Assembly: GCF_020177595.1 (NCBI RefSeq)
Contig: NZ_JAHTBL010000002.1
Coordinates: forward strand, 1 to 64,000
Reading direction: 5' to 3'
Origin: Cognatishimia sp. MH4019
Lineage (GTDB): Bacteria > Pseudomonadota > Alphaproteobacteria > Rhodobacterales > Rhodobacteraceae
DNA length: 64,000 nt
Shown here: positions 43,897-52,665 of the stretch, one piece after another
Layout of the letters: each line of letters begins with the position of its first letter
How positions within the stretch are numbered: the first letter of the stretch is position 1
Translations under genes and position numbers: made by a program
Notes under the pieces: generated by a model
Seen by the model: the letters and a program-made list of their open reading frames with translations, nothing else
Databases searched by the model: none
Told to the model about the DNA's origin: nothing

Positions 43897-44715
43897 ATGG
43901 GGTTTCCCGGCACCTGGATGACCGAGAGTGAAAGCGTTGTGTATCGGGTCGTTCCGAAATGCGCCTGCTCGACCATTGGTCAGATCATGTTTTATTCCGA
44001 CCACGGCGAATTTTTCGACGGCGATATCCACGATGCGACGGGCGGTCTGCACAAATGGGCGCTTGATGAAAGCCAGCCGCTGATTACGGACAATGTGAAG
44101 GCGCATAAATCCTATTCGTTCACCTGCGTACGCAACCCCTATACGCGCATCCTGTCATCGTTTTTTGACAAGATTTGCGGCATTCAGCGCAATGGAAAAC
44201 GCTACCGCGGGAACCTCGTGCCACTGTTGATCCAGAAATACGGGATCGAGGTCGGCGACCCGGAAACCGGTTTCGAGTTCGACCAGATCAAGAGCTTCCG
44301 GCGGTTTTTACTGTTTGCACGCGACACCATCCGCTGGCGGCGCCCGATGGAGCCGGATATCCACTGGTCGGCCATGTCGGGCCACATCTCGACCTTCATC
44401 GTGAATGGCGGAACCTACGACAAGATTTTCTGGACCGAGCAATTCAACGACGGGATGCAGGACGTCCTGGATGCGATCGAGGCCCCGAATTCCGTTGATC
44501 TGAAAGGCATCCCGCGGTTCAACGAAAGCGAAGGGCATGGGCCAAAGCGCGCGCATCCGGTTGAGGATTACTTCGACGATCTGTCGATGCATCTGATTTA
44601 CGAGATTTATAAAAAAGACTTCGAGCTGTTCAAATACGACTTCGAAGATCCATCAAACAAAATGCCGATTGCAGAAGTCGATTTGGCCGAAGTCCACGCT
44701 AAACTGGGAGAGTAG
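43897..44715 (+). CDS. Sulfotransferase family 2 protein
   Basis: A 272-residue sulfotransferase of the carbohydrate type (Sulfotransfer_2). The PAPS 5'-phosphosulfate loop is VPKCACSTIGQIM, and the 3'-phosphate motif is CVRNPYTRILSSFF. It would move sulfate from PAPS to a glycan hydroxyl. A TTGGAGG site lies six bases before the ATG. The gene is divergent from the GT14 transferase, which suggests the two act on the same glycan; that link is inferred. Confidence 0.88.
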   Translation: MGFPGTWMTESESVVYRVVPKCACSTIGQIMFYSDHGEFFDGDIHDATGGLHKWALDESQPLITDNVKAHKSYSFTCVRNPYTRILSSFFDKICGIQRNGKRYRGNLVPLLIQKYGIEVGDPETGFEFDQIKSFRRFLLFARDTIRWRRPMEPDIHWSAMSGHISTFIVNGGTYDKIFWTEQFNDGMQDVLDAIEAPNSVDLKGIPRFNESEGHGPKRAHPVEDYFDDLSMHLIYEIYKKDFELFKYDFEDPSNKMPIAEVDLAEVHAKLGE

Positions 44716-44739
44716 GAGCATCTTGCGACTGCTGGTTTT

Positions 44740-44930
44740 AGGTATTTAGAGACAAAAGAAAGCAGGGTCGGGCCTTGTTTTCAGCCGATCAGAGCAGTCC
44801 TGACGCTTACCGAAAACAAGGCGCCTTCTTCTGTCACGGTCATCGGCTCCTCAGCCTGTACCGTGTCGCGTTCATAGCGGCGTTAACCTTAATACAGGGT
44901 TAAGCTGTGTTCTTTTGTCTCGAAATACCT
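44740..44930. mobile_element. MITE-like element: 21-bp terminal inverted repeats around nested hairpins
   Basis: GGTATTTAGAGACAAAAGAA (44741-44760) is mirrored by 44910-44929 with one mismatch, and the next outer base also pairs. Inside, GCCTTGTTTTC (44772-44782) and GAAAACAAGGC (44812-44822) pair perfectly, and TTAACC/GGTTAA (44883-44888 and 44898-44903) form a third dyad. There is no open frame and no obvious target duplication. It lies between the converging sulfotransferase and sugar kinase genes. A GGGGGC-aga-GCCCCC hairpin follows at about 44940-44955. Confidence 0.5.
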
Positions 44931-44989
44931 CGGGGGTCCGGGGGCAGAGCCCCCGGCGGCTCCGATCCGCTAGGATTGGAAGCCATGTC

Positions 44990-45982
44990 TCAAAGGAAGC
45001 CTTTCTCGGAAAAGAGTGCCTTCAGATCTGCCTCGGGCCGCGCGCCCATATGGCTAATGACTTCACCGGCTGCCACACACCCCATCTTCCCGCATGTCTC
45101 CAAGTCCCGCTCTGTCGCCAGACCAAAAAGGAACCCGGCGGCAAACTGATCGCCCGCGCCTGTGGCATCCACAGGCACCACCTTCTCAACCGGCACGTCG
45201 ATCCGCGTATCACCTTGAAGAACACTCACACCGTCACCAGAGCGGGTGCAGACAGCGAGCGGACAAAGGGTGGCAAGTTTACTTATTGCAAGATCCAGAT
45301 CATCGGTCTCGAAAAGCGATTTCACCTCGTCCTCATTGCCGATGACATAGTCCAGTTCCTCTCCGATCAGCGTCAGAAAGTCAGCGCGGTGACGTTCAAC
45401 ACAAAACGGATCGGAGATCGCGATGCCGGCTTTGCCGCCCGCCGCACGGCAAGAGCGGGCGGTGCGGATGAAGGCCTCTTTGCCTTTGTCCTTGTCGAAT
45501 AGGTAGCCTTCCAGGAAAACGATTTCGGCTTGTCCGGCAACATCTTCTGACACATCTTCGAGGCCCAGTTCGGCAGAGATACCGAGATAGGTGTTCATCG
45601 AACGCTCACCGTCAGGAGACACAAAGATCATCGAACGAGAGGTGGGCAACTCTCCTCCCGGCACGGGCGGATTGACGAAAGCTGTGCCGTCTTGCTCCAT
45701 CGCATCCGCGTAGAACCGGCCCAATGCATCGTCATGGACACGTCCAATGAAGCCCGTCTTAAGACCCAGATTTCCAAGGCCCGCCAGCGTGTTGGCGACC
45801 GATCCACCGGGCGCTTGCACGCGGCCTTCCATCGCGCCATAGAGCATCTCGGCGCGCTCGCGCTCGACCAATTGCATAATGCCTTTTTCGATGCCCATAT
45901 GATCGAGGAAATCATCGCTGGACTGGGTCAACACATCCACGATGGCGTTGCCGATGCCGACAACCTTATACGTCTTACTCAC
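44990..45982 (-). CDS. PfkB-family sugar/nucleoside kinase (adenosine kinase-like)
   Basis: A 330-residue ribokinase-fold kinase. The N-terminal motif is PGGSVANTLAGLGNLGLKTGFIGRVHDDALG and the C-terminal catalytic motif is PVDATGAGDQFAAGFLFG. The branch resembles bacterial adenosine kinases, but the phosphorylated substrate is not certain. The start is GTG at 45982 (MSKTYKVVGIGNAIVDVLTQ), overlapping the nth stop by four bases and preceded by GGAGAAG. The two genes are therefore translationally coupled. Confidence 0.9.
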   Translation of the reverse strand: MSKTYKVVGIGNAIVDVLTQSSDDFLDHMGIEKGIMQLVERERAEMLYGAMEGRVQAPGGSVANTLAGLGNLGLKTGFIGRVHDDALGRFYADAMEQDGTAFVNPPVPGGELPTSRSMIFVSPDGERSMNTYLGISAELGLEDVSEDVAGQAEIVFLEGYLFDKDKGKEAFIRTARSCRAAGGKAGIAISDPFCVERHRADFLTLIGEELDYVIGNEDEVKSLFETDDLDLAISKLATLCPLAVCTRSGDGVSVLQGDTRIDVPVEKVVPVDATGAGDQFAAGFLFGLATERDLETCGKMGCVAAGEVISHMGARPEADLKALFSEKGFL

Positions 45983-46623
45983 TCGGTCTTCTCCTCGAAC
46001 TGGCAGAATTCCCGGATGATGCAGTTGCTGCACACCGGCTTGCGCGCCTTGCATACATAGCGACCGTGCAGGATCAACCAGTGATGGGCGTGTTGCTGAA
46101 AATCAGCGGGGATGTTGTCTTCAATGGCACGCTCCACGGCGTCGACGTCCTTGCCAGGCGCGATGCCGGTGCGATTGCCGACGCGGAAGATATGGGTATC
46201 GACGGCCTGAGTGGGTTGTTTCCACCACATGTTCAGCACGACATTCGCCGTCTTGCGCCCCACGCCCGGAAGGCTAACGAGCGCGGCACGGGAGTTTGGC
46301 ACCACCCCGTCATAGTCCTCGACCAGAATGCGGCTGAGCTTCATCACGTTCTTGGCTTTGTTTCGGTAAAGGCCGATGGTCTTGATGTGCTCGATCAGCT
46401 TTTCTTCACCCAGTGCCAGCATCTTTTCAGGCGTATCGGCGATCTTGAAAAGTTCTCGCGTGGCTTTGTTCACACCGACATCAGTGGCTTGCGCGGACAG
46501 TGCCACGGCAACGACCAATGTATAGGCGTTGGTGTGCTCTAACTCGCCTTCGGGTTCCGGCTCCATCTCGTGGAAGCGCTCGAAGATCGCGCGGATGGTT
46601 TTGTAATCAAGTTGCTTTGCCAT
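45979..46623 (-). CDS. nth: Endonuclease III
   Basis: Nth is a base-excision repair glycosylase/AP lyase for oxidised pyrimidines. The helix-hairpin-helix motif is SLPGVGRKTANVVLNMWW with the catalytic lysine, and the catalytic aspartate follows in AVDTHIFRVGNRTG. The four [4Fe-4S] cysteines are near the end (CKARKPVCSNCIIREFC). The 214 residues match the family. It is followed, with overlap, by the PfkB kinase. Confidence 0.97.
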   Translation of the reverse strand: MAKQLDYKTIRAIFERFHEMEPEPEGELEHTNAYTLVVAVALSAQATDVGVNKATRELFKIADTPEKMLALGEEKLIEHIKTIGLYRNKAKNVMKLSRILVEDYDGVVPNSRAALVSLPGVGRKTANVVLNMWWKQPTQAVDTHIFRVGNRTGIAPGKDVDAVERAIEDNIPADFQQHAHHWLILHGRYVCKARKPVCSNCIIREFCQFEEKTE

Positions 46624-46717
46624 ATGACCCTATGGCCTTACGCGCGAAAAACCGCAAGGAACGGGTCGCGCCTGCCCCTGAACATCCCTTAATGTGTTCC
46701 AAAGCGAGGAAGCGACC

Positions 46718-47557
46718 ATGACTGATCAGACCCCTTTGGAAAGCCACTATCATTACGGCGTGATGCGCCGGGCGATTGAGCTGATAGATGGGGCGGAGGT
46801 GCCGTTGACGCTGGAGGGGCTGGCGCAGCAAATGCAGATGAGCCCGACGCATTTTCAACGGCTGTTCAGCCAATGGGTCGGGGTGTCGCCGAAGCGCTAC
46901 CAGCAATATCTGACGCTGGATCACGCAAAGACGCTGTTGCGCGAGCAGCATACTACGCTGGATACCGCGCAATCTGTTGGGCTGTCGGGCTCCAGCCGGT
47001 TGCATGACCTCTTCGTGCATTGGGAAGCGATGACGCCGGGGGAGTATGCCAAGGGTGGTGCGGGCTTGACGATACTTTGGGGCTGGTTTGAAAGCCCCTT
47101 CGGGCCTGCTTTGGTGATGGGCACGCAAAAGGGCCTGTGCGGGATCGGCTTTGCGGCCGAGACCGGGGCAGAACCGACCATGGCCGATCTGAAATCGCGC
47201 TGGCCGAAGGCTGCATTTATCGAGGATCCTGTAGCGCTTAAGCCGATGGTAGATGCGGCGTTTGGGGGCGGTGAGGCGCAGCTGCATCTGATTGGTGCAC
47301 CGTTCCAGATCAAGGTTTGGGAGGCATTGTTGCGCATCCCGTCGGGCACCGTCACCACCTATTCGGATATCGCCGAAGCGATCGGCAACCCCAAAGCTGT
47401 ACGCGCTGTCGGCACAGCTGTGGGGCGCAACCCGATCTCCTGGTTGATCCCGTGTCACAGGGCCTTACGCAAGTCGGGCGGTTTGGGCGGCTACCACTGG
47501 GGTCTTCCCGTTAAGCGTGCAATGCTGGCGTTTGAAGCGGCGCGCGCGGAAACGTGA
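46718..47557 (+). CDS. AraC helix-turn-helix / methylguanine-DNA methyltransferase fusion (Ada-like)
   Basis: A 279-residue protein combining an AraC-type DNA-binding domain (about 15-105, LTLEGLAQQMQMSPTHFQRLFSQWVGVSPKRYQQYL) with an O6-alkylguanine methyltransferase domain (about 115-275, IPSGTVTTYSDIAEAIGNPKAVRAVGTAVGRNPISWLIPCHRALRKSG). The acceptor cysteine is in PCHR. The N-terminal zinc/phosphotriester domain of classical Ada is absent, so it cannot be activated in the usual way. The start at 46718 (MTDQTPLESHYHYGV) follows GAGGAAG. Confidence 0.92.
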   Translation: MTDQTPLESHYHYGVMRRAIELIDGAEVPLTLEGLAQQMQMSPTHFQRLFSQWVGVSPKRYQQYLTLDHAKTLLREQHTTLDTAQSVGLSGSSRLHDLFVHWEAMTPGEYAKGGAGLTILWGWFESPFGPALVMGTQKGLCGIGFAAETGAEPTMADLKSRWPKAAFIEDPVALKPMVDAAFGGGEAQLHLIGAPFQIKVWEALLRIPSGTVTTYSDIAEAIGNPKAVRAVGTAVGRNPISWLIPCHRALRKSGGLGGYHWGLPVKRAMLAFEAARAET

Positions 47558-47670
47558 TGGGCAAAAGCCCGCCGGTTTTCCCCCTCAAAACCTTTTCCCT
47601 TGCAGCCGGGGCCGGTGTATAGACTGCTCATAAGCGACAATTTCGCATGAGCAGTAAAAGAGGCTTTCAA

Positions 47671-48351
47671 ATGACCAAGTTCAAGATTTTTGCCGTTATG
47701 ACGGTGTCGGCGCTTGCGCTGGCGGCATGTGACACGACCGCAAACCGGTTCGACCGTGTCAGCCCGTCCAACGGCGATCCGAACCAGCGCACTAAGCAAG
47801 GTGCTTTGATCGGTGGTCTTGCCGGTGCCGCAGCGGGCGCGTTGGCTGGCGACGACGCCGAAGAGCGGCGCCGCGGCGCTGTGATCGGGGCAGCGATTGG
47901 TGCGGGTGGCGGTGCTATCATCGGCAATCAGCTGGACAAGCAGGCCGCAGAACTGCGTCAGCAGGTGGGCAATGATGTGCAAATCGTCAACACCGGCAAC
48001 GAGCTGATCGTGACCATGCCGCAGGACATCCTGTTCGCCGTCGACAGCGACACATTGCGCTCTGATTTGCAGAGCGATCTGCGCGCGCTGGCGACCAATT
48101 TGAACAACTACCCCAACAGCACTGTGGATATCATCGGACATACCGATAACACCGGTGATGCGGGCTATAACCAAGGCCTGTCTCAGCGCCGTGCGCAGTC
48201 GGTGCGCAATGTGTTGGTCAACTCCGGCGTTGATGGATTCCGTCTGCGCGCCATCGGACGCGGCGAAGACCAGCCGGTTGCAAGCAATCTTGACGAGGCG
48301 GGTCGCGCGCAGAACCGCCGGGTTGAGATTGTCATTCGCCCGAACGCTTAA
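47671..48351 (+). CDS. OmpA-family lipoprotein with glycine-zipper domain
   Basis: A 226-residue outer-membrane lipoprotein. The start at 47671 gives MTKFKIFAVMTVSALALAACDTT with lipobox LAAC. A glycine-zipper stretch (about 48-90, GALIGGLAGAAAGALAGDDAEERRRGAVIGAAIGAGGGAIIG) is followed by an OmpA C-terminal peptidoglycan-binding domain (about 110-226, TVDIIGHTDNTGDAGYNQGLSQRRAQSV). It probably links the outer membrane to the cell wall. A terminator follows within 20 bases. Confidence 0.94.
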   Translation: MTKFKIFAVMTVSALALAACDTTANRFDRVSPSNGDPNQRTKQGALIGGLAGAAAGALAGDDAEERRRGAVIGAAIGAGGGAIIGNQLDKQAAELRQQVGNDVQIVNTGNELIVTMPQDILFAVDSDTLRSDLQSDLRALATNLNNYPNSTVDIIGHTDNTGDAGYNQGLSQRRAQSVRNVLVNSGVDGFRLRAIGRGEDQPVASNLDEAGRAQNRRVEIVIRPNA

Positions 48352-48369
48352 CGGGTATCCCTTACGAGA

Positions 48370-48398
48370 AAGGCCCGCCTGTTGCGCGGGCCTTTTTT
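48370..48398 (+). terminator. Terminator of the OmpA-lipoprotein gene
   Basis: AAGGCCCGC (48370-48378) pairs with GCGGGCCTT (48386-48394) and is followed by TTTT. Confidence 0.9.
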
Positions 48399-48415
48399 GT
48401 TGAGATATACCGGAT

Positions 48416-48436
48416 TTGGTCATATCGTTTTACCAA
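48416..48436. promoter_or_regulatory. Candidate operator of the FadR-type regulator
   Basis: TTGGT (48416-48420) and ACCAA (48432-48436) with an 11-base spacer lie 17 bases before the regulator's start codon. The half-sites and spacing equal those upstream of glcD at 25977-25997, and both are followed by TT. Confidence 0.55.
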
Positions 48437-48453
48437 TTGATCCGAGGTAAACC

Positions 48454-49221
48454 ATGCCCTTCAAACCGGTCCAGGCGGAGCGTTTGTCCTCTGCCGTTGT
48501 GCGTCAGATTGAGAAGCTGATCCTGCAAGGCATCCTGCGCCCCGGCGAGCGCTTGCCGTCCGAGCGGGAGCTGGCCGAAAAGCTGGGCGTCTCACGTCCG
48601 TCTCTGCGCGAGGCGGTTGCCGAACTGCAGGAAAAAGGCTTGCTGGCCTCGCGCGCAGGTGCGGGGATTTTCGTGGCAGATGTTCTGGGCTCGGCCTTTT
48701 CAGAAGGGCTTGTGCGCTTGTTTGCAGCTCATGACGAGGCCGTTTTTGACTATATCAGCTTTCGCCGTGACCTTGAGGGGCTGGCTGCAGAACGCGCGTG
48801 TCGGCTTGGCTCGGAAACCGATCTGAAGGTGATCGACACGATCTTTCGCAAGATGGAAGCCGCGCATAACAAGCGAAACCCGGCCGAAGAAGCCTCGCTT
48901 GATGCGGATTTCCACATGTCGATTATCGAGGCCAGCCACAACGTCATCATGCTGCATATGATGCGATCCATGTTCGAGTTGCTGCGCGAAGGCGTCTTTT
49001 ACAACCGGACAATCATGTTCAAGCAACGCACGACGCGCGATTTGCTGTTGGATCATCACAGGGCGATCAATGCGGCTTTGCAAGCGCGGGATGGTGCGGC
49101 GGCACGGGCAGCCATTGAAATGCATCTGACCTATGTCGAGAAAGATCTGAAGGATCAGAAGAAATCCGAAGAGAACGAGACAATTGCGCAGCAACGCTAT
49201 GAGCACGAGCAAGCGCGGTAA
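48454..49221 (+). CDS. FadR-subfamily GntR regulator (FCD domain)
   Basis: A 255-residue regulator with an N-terminal winged helix (about 8-70, LSSAVVRQIEKLILQGILRPGERLPSERELAEKLGVSRPSLREAVAELQEKGLL) and a C-terminal FCD ligand domain with metal-binding histidines (LDADFHMSIIEASHN, LLDHHRAINAAL). Family members include GlcC, LldR and PdhR, which sense hydroxy or keto acids. The TTGGT-N11-ACCAA dyad just upstream suggests autoregulation, and its copy before glcD suggests control of glycolate oxidation. The ligand is unproven. Confidence 0.93.
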   Translation: MPFKPVQAERLSSAVVRQIEKLILQGILRPGERLPSERELAEKLGVSRPSLREAVAELQEKGLLASRAGAGIFVADVLGSAFSEGLVRLFAAHDEAVFDYISFRRDLEGLAAERACRLGSETDLKVIDTIFRKMEAAHNKRNPAEEASLDADFHMSIIEASHNVIMLHMMRSMFELLREGVFYNRTIMFKQRTTRDLLLDHHRAINAALQARDGAAARAAIEMHLTYVEKDLKDQKKSEENETIAQQRYEHEQAR

Positions 49222-49346
49222 GCCTGATCGCGCGCGGCCTATTGTCCTGAACCGAGGCATTCGCCCTATGTCCTAGAACTAACGCTTCTGCCTTCGCGGG
49301 AACACCTCTAGGGTCGCAGGCAACATAAACAAAAAAGAAACGGGCC

Positions 49347-50372
49347 ATGACCTCCGATAAAGAAAAGACGCCCATCGCTGCGCGCGATTGGGTCAGGGTA
49401 CTTGCGCAATACCGCGAGCCGAACAGTTGGCGCAGCAGCTTTGAGCTGGCTGTCAGCCTGATCCCCTTTGTTGCGCTTTGGATCGCGGCGTGCTGGGTCG
49501 CACCGTATTCCTATCTCGCCGCGTTCCTGCTGTCGGCGCTGAATGGGTGCTTTCTGGTGCGGATCTTCGGGATCCAGCATGATTGCGGTCATGGGTCATT
49601 CTTCAAAAACCGCCATGTGAGCGATTGGACAGGCCGCATGCTGGGCGTTCTGACGCTGACACCTTACGACGTTTGGCGACGGGCGCATTCGATCCATCAC
49701 AGCCATGCAGGCGATCTGTCCCATAGGGGCATTGGCGATGTGATGACGCTGACGATTGAGGAATACCACCAGCGTACGCGGTTTGGACGGTTCCTCTATC
49801 GGGCGTATCGGCATCCTCTGGTGATGTTCGGGCTGGGGCCGACTTACGTGTTCATCCTGTGCCACCGCTTGCCGCTAGGTATGATGGACCAGGGGCGCAA
49901 ATACTGGATCAGTGCAATGGGGACCAACGTAGCCATTGCGGCAATCCTGAGCGTAATTGTCTATTTTGGCGGTTGGGCAGCGCTGTTTTTGGTGTTTTTG
50001 CCGACCGTGCTGATCGCGGCCTCCGTCGGGGTGTGGCTGTTTTATATCCAGCACCAGTTCGAGGACACGCAGTGGGATCAGCCCGAAGATTGGCAACTGC
50101 ACCACGCGGCCCTTCATGGCAGCTCGCATTATGATCTGCCACCGATCCTGCGCTGGTTCACGGCCAATCTGGGCATCCACCATGTGCACCATCTGTACAG
50201 CCGCATCCCCTGCTACCGCCTGCCGGAGGTGCTGCGCGATCATGAGGCACTGGTCGATTGCAGCCGCATGACACTGCTGGAAAGCTTTAAATGCGCGTCA
50301 CTGCATCTGTGGGACGAAAAAAGCCGAACGCTGGTGTCTTTCGCGAAAGCGCGGCAATTGAGAAGCACCTGA
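49347..50372 (+). CDS. Membrane fatty acid desaturase
   Basis: A 341-residue di-iron desaturase. The three histidine boxes are HDCGHGSF (near 79), HSIHHSHAG (near 114) and HHVHHLYSRIP (near 281), as in acyl-lipid and DesA-type enzymes. Four or so membrane segments are visible around them. It introduces a double bond into membrane acyl chains. The regiospecificity cannot be told from sequence alone. It ends at a bidirectional terminator shared with the atp genes. Confidence 0.92.
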   Translation: MTSDKEKTPIAARDWVRVLAQYREPNSWRSSFELAVSLIPFVALWIAACWVAPYSYLAAFLLSALNGCFLVRIFGIQHDCGHGSFFKNRHVSDWTGRMLGVLTLTPYDVWRRAHSIHHSHAGDLSHRGIGDVMTLTIEEYHQRTRFGRFLYRAYRHPLVMFGLGPTYVFILCHRLPLGMMDQGRKYWISAMGTNVAIAAILSVIVYFGGWAALFLVFLPTVLIAASVGVWLFYIQHQFEDTQWDQPEDWQLHHAALHGSSHYDLPPILRWFTANLGIHHVHHLYSRIPCYRLPEVLRDHEALVDCSRMTLLESFKCASLHLWDEKSRTLVSFAKARQLRST

Positions 50373-50398
50373 CGAGAGCCCTACCCTCGCAAAGCAAG

Positions 50399-50428
50399 AA
50401 GCCCCGGCCGTTTCGGACCGGGGCTTTT
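50399..50428. terminator. Bidirectional terminator between desaturase and atpF
   Basis: GCCCCGG (50401-50407) pairs with CCGGGGC (50418-50424), with an A-rich left flank and a T-run on the right. Confidence 0.88.
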
Positions 50429-50449
50429 TGTTGCTTTGTCGCTTGGCAC

Positions 50450-51010
50450 TTAGTGCAGCTTCGCGCCGGCTTCTTTGATGGCATCGTCGATCAGTTTGTT
50501 CTGATCAGCTGCCGTCATCTGCTTGGCAACGACATCTTTCGCAGCACCAACGGCAACGGCAATCGCAGTGTCGCGCACTTCGCGGACGGCACCGGCCTCG
50601 GCGCTTGCGATTTGATCTTCCGCAGCGGCCAGACGGCGCGCGATGGAGTTCTTGATGTCCGTCTTCGCTTGCTCGGCGGCCTCTTGGGCTTCCGTGCGTG
50701 CGTGGGCGACGATGCGGTCGGCTTGCTCTTGCACTTCTTTCTGCTTGCGCTCGTAGGAGGCCAGCAGGGTCTGTGCTTCTTCACGCAGCGCTTTGGCTTC
50801 GTTCAGGTCCGACTGAATGCCTGCGGCACGCTTATCAAGCATCCCGCCGATTAGGCCTGGAACCTTGAAGTAAGTCAGGACTGCAATGAAGCAGACGAAA
50901 CCGATGGCGACGACGAAGTCGGTATTGGCGAGCGAGAAGAACGGCTTGTCACCAGCAGCCAGCGCAGGGCTGGCGGCAAAGATCATGGGAAGGGTCAGAT
51001 ATGCGCGCAT
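50450..51010 (-). CDS. atpF: ATP synthase F0 subunit b
   Basis: Subunit b forms the peripheral stalk of F1F0 ATP synthase. The 186-residue product has one membrane segment (TDFVVAIGFVCFIAVLTYF, about 30-48) followed by a long charged coiled coil. A short upstream hydrophobic start (MRAYLTLPMIFAASPALA) looks like a cleavable signal. It is the last gene of atpI-B-E-F'-F; the F1 genes are not in the window. Confidence 0.96.
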   Translation of the reverse strand: MRAYLTLPMIFAASPALAAGDKPFFSLANTDFVVAIGFVCFIAVLTYFKVPGLIGGMLDKRAAGIQSDLNEAKALREEAQTLLASYERKQKEVQEQADRIVAHARTEAQEAAEQAKTDIKNSIARRLAAAEDQIASAEAGAVREVRDTAIAVAVGAAKDVVAKQMTAADQNKLIDDAIKEAGAKLH

Positions 51011-51014
51011 GGGT

Positions 51015-51536
51015 CTATCCCTTCATCCGGGCGTTCACCGCCGCGGTTACCGTTCTTGCGTCGGCCTTGCCGCCCAGCACAGCCACCAATTCCTTGGCGG
51101 TGTCCTTGGCCACTTCCTTGACGCTTTCCGCAGCACTTTCGCGGATCGCTGCGATTGCCTTTTCAGACTCAGCGGTCTTGGCGGCAATCTCGGCATCGGC
51201 TTTCTGGATTTCGACGTCCAGCTCTGCCTGAATCTCTGCTTTTGCTTCCGCCACGATCTGATGCGCTTCGGCGCGGGCATCGGCGAGGGCTTTTTCGTAA
51301 GCCTCTTCCGCTTCCACGGCCTTCAGCTTCAGCTCTTCAGCAGCTGCAAGGTCATTTGTGATGGTTCCCTGACGTTCTGCCAAAACAGCCGCAATACGCG
51401 GCATCGCGATGCGCGACAGAATGAAATAGATCGCAAGAAGCGCGATCACCAACCAGAAGATCTGGTTCGGGAAGGTCGAGAACTCCAGCTGCGGCATGCC
51501 CGCTGCTTCTGTGCCCCCGGTTGTCTCAGTAGCCAT
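51015..51536 (-). CDS. atpF': ATP synthase F0 subunit b'
   Basis: Subunit b' is the second, divergent peripheral-stalk subunit found in alphaproteobacteria and phototrophs. The 173-residue product has one membrane helix ([25 protein letters not shown], about 22-45) and an Ala/Glu-rich coiled coil. A GGAGGA site precedes the ATG. It is four bases before atpF. Together b and b' form a heterodimer. Confidence 0.95.
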   Translation of the reverse strand: MATETTGGTEAAGMPQLEFSTFPNQIFWLVIALLAIYFILSRIAMPRIAAVLAERQGTITNDLAAAEELKLKAVEAEEAYEKALADARAEAHQIVAEAKAEIQAELDVEIQKADAEIAAKTAESEKAIAAIRESAAESVKEVAKDTAKELVAVLGGKADARTVTAAVNARMKG

Positions 51537-51613
51537 ATCGTCCTCCAGGAACCTTGTTGGTCACTGAACGGGGCAACATGTGCCCCGCTCAGGCGTAAGG
51601 ATCGTCTGTCGGA

Positions 51614-51850
51614 TTATACGGCGAACATCAGCAGCAGAGCGACGAGGAATGCAAAGATGCCCAGTGCTTCTGCGAATGCGATGCCGATGAAGAGCGTGGC
51701 GGTCTGACCAGCAGCAGCCGACGGATTGCGCAGAGCGCCCGCCAGGAAGTTGCCAGCAACGTGGCCCACACCGATAGCAGCGGCACCCGAACCGATGGCT
51801 GCCAGGCCTGCGCCGATGAATTGACCCATTTGTGCGATATCGCCTTCCAT
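51614..51850 (-). CDS. atpE: ATP synthase F0 subunit c
   Basis: Subunit c forms the proton-carrying rotor ring. The 78-residue hairpin has the polar loop R41-N42-P43 and the essential carboxylate E61 in helix 2 ([12 protein letters not shown]). The residues around E61 do not show the typical sodium-site pattern, so a proton ring is more likely. An AAGGAGAA site precedes the ATG. Confidence 0.97.
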   Translation of the reverse strand: MEGDIAQMGQFIGAGLAAIGSGAAAIGVGHVAGNFLAGALRNPSAAAGQTATLFIGIAFAEALGIFAFLVALLLMFAV

Positions 51851-51910
51851 TGGTATTCTCCTTACGATGGAATTTGGTTGGAAACTTGGTTGTTTGGTTG
51901 AAGCCTGGCC

Positions 51911-52660
51911 TTAGTGATGCGGATGCAGCGCGTCTTTCAGATAGACGCAGGTCAGGATGGTAAAGACGTAGGCCTGGATGGCCGAAACCAGAACTTCGAG
52001 CGCGTAGATCGCGACGATGCCGAAGATCGGAATGAACGAAAAGACGCCCAGCGACGCGGCGAAGCCTGCGAACACTTTAAGCACCGCGTGGCCAGCCATG
52101 ACGTTACCAGCCAGACGAATGGAGTGGCTAACGGGGCGCACGAAATAGGAAATCAGCTCGATAATGGCGAGGATCGGACGCAGCACCAGAGGCGCGCTGG
52201 ACACCCAGAAGAGCGACAGGAAGCCTGCGCCGTTCTTTACAAAGCCCAGCACCGTGACGGTGACGAACACAGCACCGGCCAGCACAGCCGTCACAGCGAT
52301 ATGCGAGGTGGTCGTGAAGCTGCCCGGGATCAGGCCAAGGAAGTTAGCCAGCAGGATATAAAGGAAAAGGGTGAAGATGTAGGGGAAGTATTTAAGACCT
52401 TCCTTGCCAGTCACATCTTCAACCATCTTGTAGACAAACCCATAGGCCATTTCGCCTACAGACTGGCTGCGCGACGGCACGATTGCCCGGCCGCGAGTGC
52501 CGACAACCATCAACAGCGTGACAGCGACTACCGCGAAGAACAGCCACAGGGTGACGTTCGTGGGCGTGTACCAGTGGATTGCACCGTCGCCGAACAGCGG
52601 CTCAACGATGAACTGGTCCATCGGGTGAATTTCGATGCCGCCTTTTGCTTCGTCTGCCAC
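51911..52660 (-). CDS. atpB: ATP synthase F0 subunit a
   Basis: Subunit a forms the proton half-channels. The start is GTG at 52660 ([24 protein letters not shown]), preceded by AAGGACTGA; it gives 249 residues, whereas the longer reading lacks homology. The essential arginine lies in [16 protein letters not shown], and further helix motifs ([17 protein letters not shown]-like, [17 protein letters not shown]) are standard. It is five bases after atpI. Confidence 0.96.
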   Translation of the reverse strand: MADEAKGGIEIHPMDQFIVEPLFGDGAIHWYTPTNVTLWLFFAVVAVTLLMVVGTRGRAIVPSRSQSVGEMAYGFVYKMVEDVTGKEGLKYFPYIFTLFLYILLANFLGLIPGSFTTTSHIAVTAVLAGAVFVTVTVLGFVKNGAGFLSLFWVSSAPLVLRPILAIIELISYFVRPVSHSIRLAGNVMAGHAVLKVFAGFAASLGVFSFIPIFGIVAIYALEVLVSAIQAYVFTILTCVYLKDALHPHH

Positions 52661-52665
52661 GTCGG

